NCBI RefSeq assembly: GCF_032884065.1
Contig: NC_088880.1
Location: 36,510,827-36,574,826, forward strand
Direction of reading: 5' to 3'
Length of the DNA: 64,000 bases
From: Artemia franciscana
Lineage: Eukaryota; Arthropoda; Branchiopoda; Anostraca; Artemiidae
Both the position numbers and the translations under genes were made by a program. The notes under the pieces are model-generated. The model saw only the letters and a list, made by a program, of their open reading frames with translations. It ran no database searches and was not told the DNA's origin. Of this stretch, positions 24,777 to 39,100 are shown one piece after another (position 1 is the first letter of the stretch; each line of letters begins with the position of its first letter).

Positions 24777-27700
24777 GTGAGTGTTTTAATCTTCATCTCT
24801 TTTTCTTTTATTTTGACAGCAGGAATAACTTATGTTTTTCTTCTTATGTAGACATGTTTTTTTCATGTTTTGTAAAAATTGTCAATTACCAGTTGTGAGA
24901 ACCATCTGGCATGGGATGTTTTCCAAGTAGCCCAAAAATATAAGAAAGAGAATAACAAAAACGTAAGGTTGATAGCCTTAAACTATCCATAACTTTGGAT
25001 GATTCAACAACCACAATCCCTGGTCATGAAATAGCCATCCCATTGTTTGCTTTACTGATCTTAACAGCCCAAGCAAATACGAATACCCCACCCCACCTAT
25101 AACATGTTTTTTTCTTCTTATGTAGATTAGGTAACTGTACAAGGTTGACACCCAAAGCAGTCATTAATCACCCTTGATAGAAAGGCTGGCCCTTTTTGTA
25201 AAATTGAATGCTGAAAATACAATAACTGCTTCTGTGAGTAGATCATTCTCTGTTCCCCTTCAGGTGCCTTCTCTCATCTAACGTATAAAAGGTAATTATT
25301 TGGTCAGAGAAATAAAAGGAAGAAGAAGAAGAAAAGAACTGTTTTCCTACTTTAGCAATTGAGATAAACAAGCACTTGTACAATGTCTTGGGCTTTCTCA
25401 TCCAGCCAATCACCTAAAACAAAACAGTATAACCCAACAGTCAGCCAAATAGAAATATCCCAATTCATACAAAATTATCATTAATGTATGCAGGCTGTAA
25501 TAAAATTACAAGCAAAAGCACCTCAAATCCAATGACATATTCCCAAGTGATCATGGCTCTTCATGGCTCCTCAGAAGAATTAAATAAAAAAACTAGTTTT
25601 TTTTAACTGAAAGTAAGGAGCGACATGAAAACTTAAAACGAACAGAAATTACTCCATATATGAAATGGGTTGTCCCCTCCGCAATCCCTCGCTCTTTACG
25701 CTAAAGTTTTTAATTGCTTTAAAAAGTAGAACTGTGGCAAAGAGTCAAACTTTAGCGTAAAAAGCGAGGGATTGCGGAGGGGACAACCCATTTCATATAC
25801 GGAGTAATTTCTGTTTGGTTTAAGTTTTAATGTCGCTCCTTACTTTCAGTTAAAAAAACTATTTTTTTTTATTTAATTTCTGAACGTTTTTGAATTAATG
25901 CTTGTTTGATTTTGGCTCTCCGCACATAAATTATTAAAATGAAATTTGCATATTAATTCTTTTTTTTTGGCTAAATGGCTTTCTCTTAGTTTTGATTAGA
26001 CGATTTTGAGAAATAAGGGGTGGGGAAGGAGCCTTGTTGCCCTCCAATTTTTTGGTTACTTAAAAAGGCAACTAAAACTTTTAATTTTTAACGAACGTGT
26101 TTATTAGTAAAAAATATACGTAACTTAAGAATTAACTTACGTAACAAACTTTTATATTCTTATATTTTTATTATGTATATGAGGGGGTCTGTCCCCTCGT
26201 TAATGCCTCGCTCTTTACACTAAATCTTAAGTTTTGTCCCAATTCTTTAAGAATAACCCCTGAATCAGAAAGGCCGTAGAATAAATAGTTTAAATTACTA
26301 AAAATACTTTAGCATAAAGAGCGAGGTATTTATCTTCTCCTAAATACTACGCTCTTTATGCTAAAGTATTTTTAGAAGCCCTCATATGCGTAATAATCTC
26401 TGTTCGTTTTAAGTTTTAATGTTACTCCTTACTTTCAATTGAAAAACTTTTTCATGTTTATTTTTTCATTGTTTTTTTTTTTTATAGTAATGCTAGAAAA
26501 TCCCGCGCCCTTTTCATTGAATTTTTCTTCCCCCATGAAATATTCCTCCAAGGAAAGATCCTCCCATATAGCCCCCTCCCCTCAACTCCACCCCCAAACC
26601 AAAAAATCCCACTGAAAACGTCTGTACGCTTCCCAATAACCATTACTGTATGTAAACACTGGTCAAAGTTTGTATATTGCAGCCCCTCCCCCAGGGACTG
26701 TGGGGGAGTAAGTCATCCTTAAAGACATAGTTATTATGGTTTTCGACTATGCGGAACAAAATGGCTATCTCAAAATTTTGATCCATTGGCTTTGGGAAAA
26801 AAATGAGCGTGGGAGGGGGCCTAGGTGACCTCCAATTTTTTTGGTCACTTAAAAAGGGCACTGGAACTTTTCATTTCCGCTAGAATGAGCCCTCTTGCGA
26901 CATTCTAGGACCAATTGGTCTTTCCGATGACCCCTGAAAAAAAAAAAATAAATAGGAGCTTGAAATTTTCGCTATAGGGTTCTCTGATACGCTGAATGCG
27001 ATGGTGTGATTTTCGTTAAGATTATATGACTTTTAGGGGGTGTTTTCCCCTATTTTCCAAAATGAGGCAAATTTTCTCAGGCTCGTAACTTTTGATGACA
27101 AGGACTAATTTGATGAAACATATATATTTAAAATCAGCATAAAAATCCGATTCTTTTTATGTATCTTTTAGCATCAAAATTCTGTTTTTTAGAGTTTTGT
27201 TTACTATTGAGCCGGGTCGCTTCTTACTTCAGTTCGTTACCACGAACTGTTTGACTGTTTGAATTACATTTGCAAATATGAATTTTGGTGCATTAAATTG
27301 CTTACCCTGACAAGTGGTGCACATGCCATTTCTCTTTTTATGTAAGGAGGTTTTTGAAATAAAACAAAGATCCTTTTATTTCTTTGGGCTGGTTTCTGAT
27401 ACTATTGTGGTTGGTGTGAGCTATTCAACTTTTAGTTGATCACTTTCTTTTTAATTTGTTTGCTTAAAGATGGTTGAAGATTAAAAAGTAATTGTGTTTT
27501 TTAGATTAACTCTTGAGAAATGTATTCCAATCTTTTAAGAGACAGAAATCTAGTATTGCAAAAAATGCAGCATTAGTTCAACAGCCACCCAAAGAAGCAA
27601 AAAACTTGTCTAGGGGGAAGGGGGTTGTCATAAATTAAATTCACTTCTACAGTAGAACACTGTTTTCGAACAGGTCACATTTCCACTTCAGAACCTCACA

Positions 27701-30700
27701 AATGAAGATCACAATAATGAACAAAGTAAAAAGGTAATAATTTAGGCTAGTAATTACATTTAAAAGGTAATCAGATATGATTGTCAATTAGACTGCATCC
27801 ATCATATTTGAGAATCTGGACCTATGATCTCTGTAAATTTAAATATCTTTAAAATTAAGACTGCAGCTACGAATATTAGTGAAAAAGCTTTATGCTTAAT
27901 AGAGAGAAGAAGGGCCTTGTACAATAATTATCTGAGTGATAGATCATATGAAAACAAGAGGAATGTAAAGAAAGTGGAGAAAACATCAAAATATGAACTA
28001 AGGATGTGTGAAGTGGAGGCCATGGATAAAACCTCCAAGGATATGGAAGATGGAGCTAGATGGCATAATAGTAAAATATTGTACTGACATGTAATAAATT
28101 GAGATTGAGTCGTCAGTCTGGACTTATCCCAGTTAAAGCTAGGAAAGGGGCCACAATTAGTGATAAGGAAAGAGTTTAAGAGACATGGGTGGAACATTTT
28201 GAGAATGTGCTAAACCTAGAGTTCAGGAAAAGAAATAGAGGAAAATGAAATAGTTTGTGATACCTTGGATGTGAAGGAAGATTTGTCTTGTGAGCAAGAA
28301 TTAGCAGAAGTTGTAAAAGGATTAATAATAAGGCCCCTGGTGCTGTTACTGGGGTAATGAGTTTCTTTAATACGATGGCTCTAAGGTTAGAAATAAGCTA
28401 GTGAAGATTGTGAATATGATTTTTGAAAAAGGGGAAGTACCTAGCGATTTTAGGAAAACCCTAATTAAACCACTATATAAGGAATATGATAAGAGTGAGT
28501 GTGGAAATTATTGAGGCATTAGTCTGGTCTCTGTAGGTAGCAAATCACTTTTAATATGATACTTTTTAGACTGAAAGATGCTGTAGACAAAGTGATAAGA
28601 GAAGAACAGTGCAGTCTTAGAAAGGGTAGATGATGTGTTGACCGAATTTTCACTCTTAGGTTAATAGTTTAGAAGTGCCTGAGTCATCAAATACCTTTGG
28701 TTATCAGTTTTGTAGATTATGAATAAACATTCGATTCTGTTGGTAGAAAAGGTTCAGCCAAGGTCTTAGCCTTGTATGGTATACCAAATAAATACATTAA
28801 AGTGATTAGTGCCATGTACAAGAATAACATTGCTGCAGTTAAGATAGGAAATGAGGTTAGCAGCTAGTTTCGTATTAAATCAGGAATGAAGCAGGGTTGT
28901 GTTCTATTCCCCTTTATATGGATAATTTTGATGGACCTTGTCTTAAGGAGCACAGGAAATGCAATGGGAGGATACGGAATCAAATGGGAAGGAAAAATTT
29001 TCCTGTACTTTGCTGGTGATTTAAGCATCCTAGATGAAAGTGTGAGCAAAATGGATGAGTGTATAGAGGTTTTGTGAGTTCAGGGTGCTAGAATAGGTCT
29101 AAAAACTAATTTTAAGAGGACTAAGTCGCTTTGGCTAGGAGAAAGCGAAGATGAAAAGGTTTCTTTGGGTAACGAAAAGATTCATCAAGTTGACAGCTTC
29201 ACTTACCTTGGTAGTATTATTAGTAAAGACGGTGGGAGCAGTGAATATGTTAAAAGTAGAATAGCTAAGGCTCAGGGTGTTTCTTCACAGTTAAAAAAAG
29301 TTTGGAAGAATAGTAAGATAAGTCTGCAAAACAAAGTTAGAATATTGGAAGCTACAGTAATGACAGTGGTCAAATATGTTTCTGAAGCATGAGCGCTCCA
29401 AAAAGCGGAAGAAGATTTGCTAGATGTTTCCCAAGTAAATTGCCTACGGATTGTTCTGGGTACCCGGCTGAGTGACTTTATTTCAAACAGTATGTTGTAC
29501 AGTCTGAAGGAAAAATACAGTTCTACTCCACTTTCCAGGGCTATAATGAGAGAAAAGCTGAGATGGCTCGGGCGTGTTCTGCTGATGAAGGATGATAGAT
29601 TGGTGACGATTGTCCTTTTTGGCCAACCGTCAAGGGCTAAATGGAAAGAAGGTTGTCTATGGTTTGGATGGGAGTACAGAAAGATTTAAGGGTGATGGGA
29701 ACTTCCTGGGAGAGTGTAAAGAGGGAGACTTAAATAGATTGGGATGGAGGAGGAGCATGCCTAGCTGTTTTGACCTTTGGTGGCTTGGTGCTACTATGAG
29801 CTATTCTTAGTTTAGTTAGTTCAACTTTTTTTGTTTCTATGCATTAGTGTTGACTTAGTAAAGAGAAAAGTGTAACCCATATATCATTTACAACAAAACA
29901 ATAATAACAAGAAATGTTTTGTTTTGCAGATCTTGATACAAGAAAAAGACACAAAGGCAAAAGATTCAGAGAAAGTTGTCAAATAGTAGACTAACAATGA
30001 CTGGGGTAGAATTTCAAAGTGAACTATAGGACACAGTGGTCCAGCTCAAAGCCATTGAGATTGCCCTTAATAGCGCTAAAAATCGTAACTTAAGTGAAAA
30101 CATGGTATTGTTATTTGCAAGTGGTGTGGTCTGGTATCAGTTATGCATAGTGTATAGCTTTGAGGTGGCATTTCGTATTGAAAACAACATGGACAGCAAG
30201 GTTAAAATTCCTGTAAAGAGTTTAGGCGTAATAACCTTACTGTTTAGCCATCCTTGATATATTTCAGCATACAGCACTTCAAAGTAAAAACTCTACGTGA
30301 CTATGTTACCGTGGTTGTCTGAAATCCGGTTAATGTCAATGTTCTCTGGTGAATGTCCGAAATCCCTTTAATATCTGCTTCGATTCAATTAGCTTCGCGT
30401 GTCAGCTTTTACAGTCTTATGCAAGCTATGATGATAAAAGTTAGGTTATGTTAGTTTTGGTTAAGTTTGGTTATTAATATCAGAAATGGGTTAAAAACCT
30501 AACTTAGCCCAACCAAACCAAACCTAATCCAACCTAACCTGTCATCATCACACCTTGCATTAAACTGAAAAAAGTCCAATGAGAAAAAAAAAATGTATTT
30601 CAAACATTCACCAGTGAATTTCGACACTCGCCAATTTCGGACATTCACAGCAACAAGAAGACTAAGTAAGGTTTTAAAATAACAATTTAGGTGATAATAT

Positions 30701-33075
30701 GTTTTACATACTGGCAGATTTTGTCGTTTGGCACCCAATGTTCCTATTCTTTTACACTGGCCATTCAGCCTTTGTGGTAATCTGTGTATTATAGTTGTAG
30801 AATGATTTATTTTTTTTTGGCTGGAAAATACATCTTGTGTTATCAAGGAATGTATCCAGGTATTCATTAGGTTAAGTATCATAATTGAAACTTTAAGCTA
30901 TATAATGCTCTCTGTTAAGCTGCTTTCATAATGCTTTCTGTTAACCTGTCTTTGGCATTTTCTGGCATATTTCCCCTTAAAGTATAGAATAAAAGTGAGT
31001 AGCCTATTTTTTTTTATATGATGACAGACAGGCAAGCTGGTAGGGGTTTTATACCTGGTGTTAAGTACCTGGTGTTGAAGTACTATAAAAATGTACTTCA
31101 ATATCTGTTTTAAGGATTTAAATAAAAGAAGGTTAGAAAATTATTTTAAGGTAACCTTTATTAATGAATTTTCTAATTTAGTCAACAAATGCATAAAATT
31201 AGGAAAATTAAGCAGAATTTGAATAACTCATAAAGAAGAATCCATTAACTAAGAAGGTTAGCTTATCTTCAATCAAAAGTTTGTGAAAAGTTCAAGTAGT
31301 GGATACTTTCATGTGATAAATGAAGCCGAAGAAGCAGTTTAATCTAATTTTAAATACCAACCTTAAAGGAGTTTTAAAGGAGTTTTTCTGGATTGAAAAC
31401 TCACTGATGTTTTTGATGCTGATTCTGGTTAATTGTAAAGAAGTTCTAAGACCCCACTGGCTTAGATACGACTGACAAATTCTTTTTTGATTTTTTTTAG
31501 AAGTCTCCGAATTAATTTTTTTTTTTTGCGCTCAGAATGGCTGAAAGGCTTATTTCCCTTTTTTTGGATTACGCTGTATTAATTGTCTCATCGCTAATTT
31601 TGTGTTCAGTTACTCTAAGTTACAGTGTGATATTTGGGGAACTCTAGCTTGATATAGAGCATCCAACTAATTAACAAAATTACGCACTATAACCTTTTCT
31701 GTATTTTATTATTCTAAAGATAACTTATGAAATTTAATGGATTACAAGCTATTCAATTTTTATGGTTGAGTATTGTAAGTCATAATGTAAAATTCAATTG
31801 AAATTTGCTCTGCGGAAACCATCCAAAATGCCTATTTACCTTAGTTCTGCCCTAGGAAAATTATTTTGTGCAATAATTCCAGTATTCACCAGAGACGGCA
31901 CCAGTAATTCTGTGGCTTCAAGGAGGTCCTGGTGGCTCATCCATGTTTGGTTTGTTTGTTGAACATGGTCCATTTTCAGTTGACAAAAATATGAATTTGC
32001 AATTTCGGCCTGAAGCTTGGTCACTGACGAATTCGATGCTTTATATCGACAACCCTGTTGGAACAGGTTTGATATATTTTTTTTTAATAATTCTATGCTA
32101 GGTTAAATCTGATACATATAGATTTTTTTTTCAACTCGTTTAAATCTGTTGTAAATGAAGAATTTATATAACTCCCAAAAGAATACAAGGGCTGAAGAGT
32201 CGACAAGTTCTGATTGACCAAAAATAAATATTTTGTCAATAACCAACTCTTAAAACATGATCATTTTTCTGCGACTAACAGTTTGTTACTAATCTATTAA
32301 CTGCAACGATTAACTTGACTCCAACTTTCAGCATACTAATTCTGTATCCAACGTAATAAATATTAAAATTTTAAATTTAACATAAAACTTATTGATGGAA
32401 CTGAAATATCATATTTCAATATCCAAACCCTTAGTCTGATATTAGTTTATGCAAGTATTTATTTAAAGCGGAATTACACCAATTGGAGCTGTGTTTCATC
32501 AGATTTTGAAGGTTAAACCATATATTGAAGGTTAAACCATAATATTAAAACCATATGTCTGATTAATTCGGATTTAAAAAGGTTATTCCAGTTGCAATAA
32601 ATACTTGAGTTATCGGATTTAGACAATAAATAGCCAAAGAATTCCATTTTTTTAGGGGGGAGGGTCAAATACAGGTGTTGCTTGGCTAAGGACCCTGTGA
32701 AGTTCTGTTTTTGTATTTTTTAGGAAATGTTATAGGAAAAAAGTGTAGTATCTTTACCTGACTAAATCTGTTCGAACATTTCGAACGTTTTCATTAGCAA
32801 AAAATATACGTAACTTAAGAATTAACTTACGTAAAGATATTAATTTATGCGAATATTCATTTAAAGCGGAATTACACCAATTGGAGCTGTGTTTCATCAG
32901 ATTTTGAAGTTGTAGTATTTTCACCTGACTAATTCTTTTCAGTCACGAATTTTTTATGCAACAATCAAATTTTTATTTGAAAGTTTTTTTTCAAAATACA
33001 AAATAAAATTGTAACGTGTATGTATTTTTTTCCTTTTTGTTGTTATTATTGTTTTGCGTTCCTCTCGTATTGGGT

Positions 33076-33133
<58 letters not shown>

Positions 33134-36100
33134 GAGAATGGGGTTTTACAAGGTCAACATAAAAAAGTAAATAAATAAAAAACAGCGTAAACTTAAAGAA
33201 ATTGCAGAACTATGCATGTGTTCTTCATTTTTTAGCGACAAGCAGGTTGCTTTATGCTGAACTCGTTAATTAATAAATTAATTTTTCATTCGAAAAAAAT
33301 AATCCTCAATTATCACTTAGGTAAGAAAATCCTAAATTGTGGAGGCTCTATTTTTGAGGGATGAGAAAAAGGGTTAAGAGATTTAAAAGAGTTGAGGTCC
33401 ATTGCGCTGGATTCAGTAAGCGCAGTGCCTAAGGATCTTGAAAAAGATGGTTCCAAAGCTCGAAGCCATAGATTTTTTTTATCCACTGCTACGGCATTTT
33501 ACGTTATTTTGGATATTGGTAAAACAGGAATCTAGATCCGTGGTAAGTTCTATCATTCTGAGATAGGCCTTCTCTTGTCCATACAAAAAGGTGAAAACAC
33601 CCTGCTCTATGGGTTCCAAGTTCCTTTTTCATTGGGGTGCACGGTAGCGTTGTAATTTCTAATGGTAAATCCTTAAGAGGATTCGATATTTTAAACATCA
33701 CTTGTGACCCTCAAGGTCAGTTGCTTGTCTCAAAGGCAAATGGTCCATTAGCGGATGGCTTCCAGGGGATTACTTATCATTGAAACGTATTGAGAATTTG
33801 TGATTTGATTGAAAAGACAATGGAAATCTGCCTGCAAAGTTTTCAATCAAAGTGGGTTGTACCACAATTCGAAGAGCTGTCAAATTGATCAAGTGACTTT
33901 TCTTTTGAGGTGATTTTTGGGCATTTTACCAGCAGGTATACTAGACCGTTCTTAGTGGCAACCCTGCTCCTCAATTTTAAAAATAAAATTCTGCTCCGTT
34001 TAATTGAAAAAACAAAATTTACACCTTCTAATGGTGTTTTTCTCTGAAATTAAATATGTGTGTCTCCGGCACCCCAATAGGTCGTCTCCCAACCAGATGG
34101 AAGGACACGATAGGTGCCTTCTTAATCATGGCAAATATTCAAGAGGATGTCCACATCCTTGCAAGAGACCGGTCCAAGTGGAGGCACCATCTAGCATCAC
34201 TCTCGACGCCGGAAGCATTTCGGCAGGAGCATTAAGTCAAGTCAAGTATCTCCAGCACAGAACAAGAGACGTTACAAGGTTTTCCTAAGATTTCAGGGAA
34301 AGTAGATGTCAGATTTTAGTTTTCTGCCATTTATTCGAATCGCTTACCCAAGCTCTACAAGTTGTGGCAAGACCGCCCAATAAATTCTAAACAGTTTGGC
34401 CACACGAACTAAAAAGTTAATAATAGACGAGATAGACTGATTCTTTATGGTGTTGAATCACCTTGAAACTGTTTTATCATAATAACAGTTCATAATACAT
34501 AATATATATATACATACATATAATACATAATACATAAACAGTTCATAATAGACGAGATAGAATGATTCTTTATGGTGTCGAATCACCTTGAAACTGTTTT
34601 ATCATAATAACAGTTCATAATACATAATACATTTACATACATATAATACATAATACATAAACAGTTCATAATAGACGAGATAGAATGATTCTTTATGGTG
34701 TCGAATCACCTTGAAGCTGTTTTATCTGGATTCGTCTTTGTTTGGGTGAGACCCTATTCAAAAGTTTCTGGTGTTTGAAAATTACGGTAAATTTGGCCTC
34801 TCTCTTGGTTTTGGCTTTGACCCAGCCTTAAGTTTTAAATGCATGTTACTTTTGAATAGAATATTTTAGAAAAAAGCCTCCACGTAAATAGATATCCTCT
34901 ATTTCAAACAATTTGTGGCAAGAAACTGTGAGTAATAAACGGCTTGGCCCAATAGTAACGGAAACTCTAAAAAAGGGGATTTTAACATTTGACTCAGTAC
35001 ATCAAAAGAATTGGCCTTTCATGCTGATTCCAAATATGCGAAAACTGTTACGTTTAAGGTTACCCATCAAAAGCTACGACTCTAGGGAAGTTTGGCTGAT
35101 TGTCAAAAAAAGGTGAAACACTCCCAAAAAGTCAAGCGATCTTAATGAAAATGACACCATCAGATTCAGCATATCAGCAACCCTAGCTGTAGATGTTTCA
35201 AGCTCTTATTTAGAAAAACCTGCAATTTGTGCTTTTTGGCAGAAGAAAAATGACTGATATATGTTTTTTTTTGCAGGGATGTGCAGGGGATTATTTGAAT
35301 CAAAATTAAAAGGTTCTAGTGCCCTTTTTAAGTGACCAAAGAAATTTGAGGGGCAACTAACCCCCTCCCATACCTCCTTTTTCTCAAAGACATGCGATCA
35401 AAATTTTCAGAGAGCCATTCAGTTCTGCTCATTTGAAAGGTCCAATAAAACTATGTCTCTCTGGATGACCACCGTAGCCCCTGGGAAAAAACAACTGTAA
35501 GTTAAGTAATTTGCTCATTGTTTACATGTAATACTTTTTATTATAAATGTATTAAAATTCTTCGGGGGGGGGGGAGGGTTTCCATGGTGATAATATTCTG
35601 TATGAAAAATTTTCTGTGGGAAATTTTGCAACGTGGAGAATTCGCTAGAATTCATATACAGAACTCTTTTTTTTTGTATTGCCTTTTTTTGGCAAAAGTA
35701 CATACATACATACTTACAAAAAATAAGACGATGAGTGGAATGAGTTAAAACCATTGTCGTATAATATTTATTTTATATATCTCTATATTACTTTGTATAA
35801 CTTTTAAGTTATAATAACTATAATAACTTGAACTTATTCGACTTTATTGATATTTTGCTTTAAAATGCATGGACTTAGTTTTTCTATAATTATCTAATTT
35901 AGGTTTTAGTTTTACTCAGAATGACTACTGTTATGCTAATAACCAGCAAGATGTTGCCAGAGATCTTTATGAAGGACTGAGCCAGTTTTTCCTTCTATTT
36001 CCCCAGCACAGAGAAAGGGATTTTTATGTAACTGGCGAATCCTATGCTGGTAAGTTATTTTATAGGTAACATTTCATTATTAAAAGAAATTCCACTTTAT

Positions 36101-39100
36101 ACTTCTGTGAATAAAAATAAAATAGTTGGCTTAGTATAGGTCTGCACTCATAATTTTGTTTAGCGGCTGGATGAGTGACAATTTGGAAAAACAGGCAGGC
36201 TGTGTGAAAAGCATAAGACAATATTTTAAAATCTTGAGATTTTTTCTGGAGGGGGGGAATAGGGCAATATGGTCGTGAATTTGAGGTAGATCTTGATAAT
36301 TATTAACACTTGCAAGGAGGGACGGTTAATTCGGAAAAACTAAAAAAAGTATTTAAAAAATGTCTCCGTGAAAGCCTGAATAGCGAAGTGGATATGGTGT
36401 TGACATTCAAATCCGGAGAGACAATTTTATAAGTATTTTTTCTTACTCTGCCATTTTTAGTAATAATTTTTAGTTTAATTTCAAAACCTTTTTCAAAATG
36501 TCTGGCCTTGGCTAACACTTTTACCAAAAATATCAAATTGGATCACGGTTTATGGTGATTAAATCTGGAATTTGTTATAGTATGGGCCAGCAAGCGTAGG
36601 AGAAGCTAAATCAAGCGATGGAATTAAAGCGAACAAAAACTATAGAAAAATTCAGCTTATCCCGCGCTATTCAGCTTATTCAGCTATTCAGCTTATCCCG
36701 CGCTGTGGTGCTTATCATTGCGAAATGTTGGCAATACGGTCGTGGATGAGTGACGATTTGGAAAAACAGGTAGACTGTGTGAAAAGCATAAGACAATATT
36801 CTAAAAATCCTGAGATTTTTCCGGGGGGGGGAGTGGGGCAATACGGTCGTGAATTTGAAGTAGATCTTGATAAATATTAACACTTGCAAGGTACTGATAT
36901 CTCAACATACCTGAAACTTAGTATTCTTCAATGCATTCTTGAACTAAATTCTAATTGATTCCCTTATCAACATGTTCTTGTAGTTGCTGAACAGATTTAA
37001 AACCACGGTTTTGTGTGTGTGTGTGTTTTTTTTTTTACTTGAGAACTGTCATATTTTTCAAAATAGGAAATTGGTTTTTCAACTTTTTACTGGTATGCTT
37101 AAAATTAGAGCCAAAAGCGATTTTACTTTTGGTTACTTTAATAGCGGAATATAGGAGAGAGGTCACCCTGAGATAAATCTGAAGACACCTTAAAAAAAGT
37201 TTAAAAAACTTTGGACCTAAAATGTTTTTTTTTCTCGTCTTTTTGAATTCCAAAAAAGAATCAATAAGCGATTTTTATTAAAGACAGTAAAAGTTTGGTT
37301 TAAAAAGGTTTGTTAATCGTTTTGGGAAGGGATATAAATCACTTATCATAGGCACACCATGCAAAACAAGAGAAGATGACAAGGACATTTTTGAAGACAG
37401 TGAATACGACCTAAGTGGATATTTAGGCTATGTGCAACAGTTGTTATCGGTGAGATAACAAATTAAATAAAAATAATAAAAAGTAAACAAATTTATTCAA
37501 AAAATCTCATCGAAAAAATAAATTTTCAAATTAAAATCATAAAATAAATTTTGAAAGATTGTCAGGGTCAATATTTTCGGTCAAAACGGACAAAAAAGGA
37601 AGACTTGTCTATTTAGTTTGTTATCTAGCTGATGACGGCTTTTGATTATGTAGCAGAAATATCCGCTTAGATTGAATAAAATTATCAACCTATTAAATAA
37701 ATTAATTAATTGATAAATTAAATAAATTAATATAATTAATAAAAATTATCAAACTGTTTTCACAAATTTCCTCGTTATCTTCTCTTGTTTTGTATGATGG
37801 AAAGACAGTGTGGTTTTCGTCATTATTTATAGAGGCACCCAGGGAAGGGGGGGGGGCATTATTGCATCTGTCTACGTATAATTCTAGTAGTTATGTGATT
37901 AGGCTATGAAAAGTTATGCGGCACTTGAGACAGAAGACGTTAGAACAAAAATAGTAAAGTAATAACAAAATATTCACCTTTATTAAATACTTAAGTTTTT
38001 AATTGTGCCTCTGAGCTGACCAAACATTAACTGGGTTCAAAAATGGAGCAAAAAAAACATACATTGAAAACACTCTATTTCGAATAATATATTATGCAAA
38101 TAATACAAGTAAGATACATATAATAACGTATAAATAACCTACCATCACATAGTAGGATGGAGGTGATTTGAATTATCCATCTTACACAGAAAAGCGAACC
38201 CAACCCTCCTCAGCCGTAAATAGTGGCTCGGTTAACCTATACCCTAAGAACTCATAAGAGAAATTACACAAGATGAAAAAATCGAAACCGGATATGTCTT
38301 TTCTCAGTAGATGTAAACATATTCCAAAATAGAGTCAATGCGAGGACATGATGCATAGCAAAAACTTTGTACACACGGACAAAAATACTCCTGCTGAAAC
38401 AGGCTTTACAATGGACTAGCATTTCAAATGCTTTTTTAAGTTTCTCGCTTAGATATACTAAATCAGTACTAACAACTGCTAAGGGCCTTTCCAATCTTGA
38501 TTCTCTTTTTGTATTATTTCAGGCCTAGGGACGTTATGTGAGAGTGAGCCGGGTAGAAAACCTTCTCTATTCTGCCTCCTTTCAAAAGTATAAATGCGTA
38601 AAACACTCGCTGGAAACGGCACGGAAACGAAACGGCAATATTTTCAAAACAAGTAAACACGAGGTTTCATTATTGAACGTCTAAAAGTTTAAGACACTTT
38701 GGACGTAAAGGAGAATTATTTTGTGCTGAAGAATTAGTGACAGTATTAACAGGATAAAAAAAATGATAAGTCTAAAGTGCTGATCGAGTGGTAGATGTTT
38801 TTTTTTTTTTTTTTAATATGGTGGTTGTGAGGTTAGAGTTAAGTTACTGAAGACTACGAAAATGATTCTTAAAAAAAGGGAAGTACCTAGCGATTTTAGG
38901 AAATCTTTAATTAAAACCATGCATAAGAAAAGCGATGAGTGTGGAAATTATTAAGGCATTAGCCTGGTTTCTGTAAAAAGAAAATTACTTAGTATGATAA
39001 CGTATATTCGACTTAAAGATGTTGTCGATGAGGTTTCAAGAGAAAAACAGTGTGGTTCTAGGAAGGGTAGAGAATATTCGACTTAGAGATGTTGTAGATG

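Noticed and set aside
24777..24851. Extension of carboxypeptidase exon 1 to the stop at 24851
   Set aside because: The text after FFWFFPAA becomes a run of hydrophobic residues unlike any S10 protein, and a GTGAGT donor lies exactly where exon 2 continues the family sequence.
25587..27252. Family P as a standard Helitron
   Set aside because: There is a 3-prime hairpin, but no TC start and no CTRR end, and the other end is a long palindrome. The class is left open.
30036..30257. Possible RNase H-like piece (VQLKAIEIALNSAKNRNL)
   Set aside because: It faintly recalls the RAELYAVIEAL helix of RNase H, but the rest lacks the catalytic acids and strand pattern. I cannot support it.
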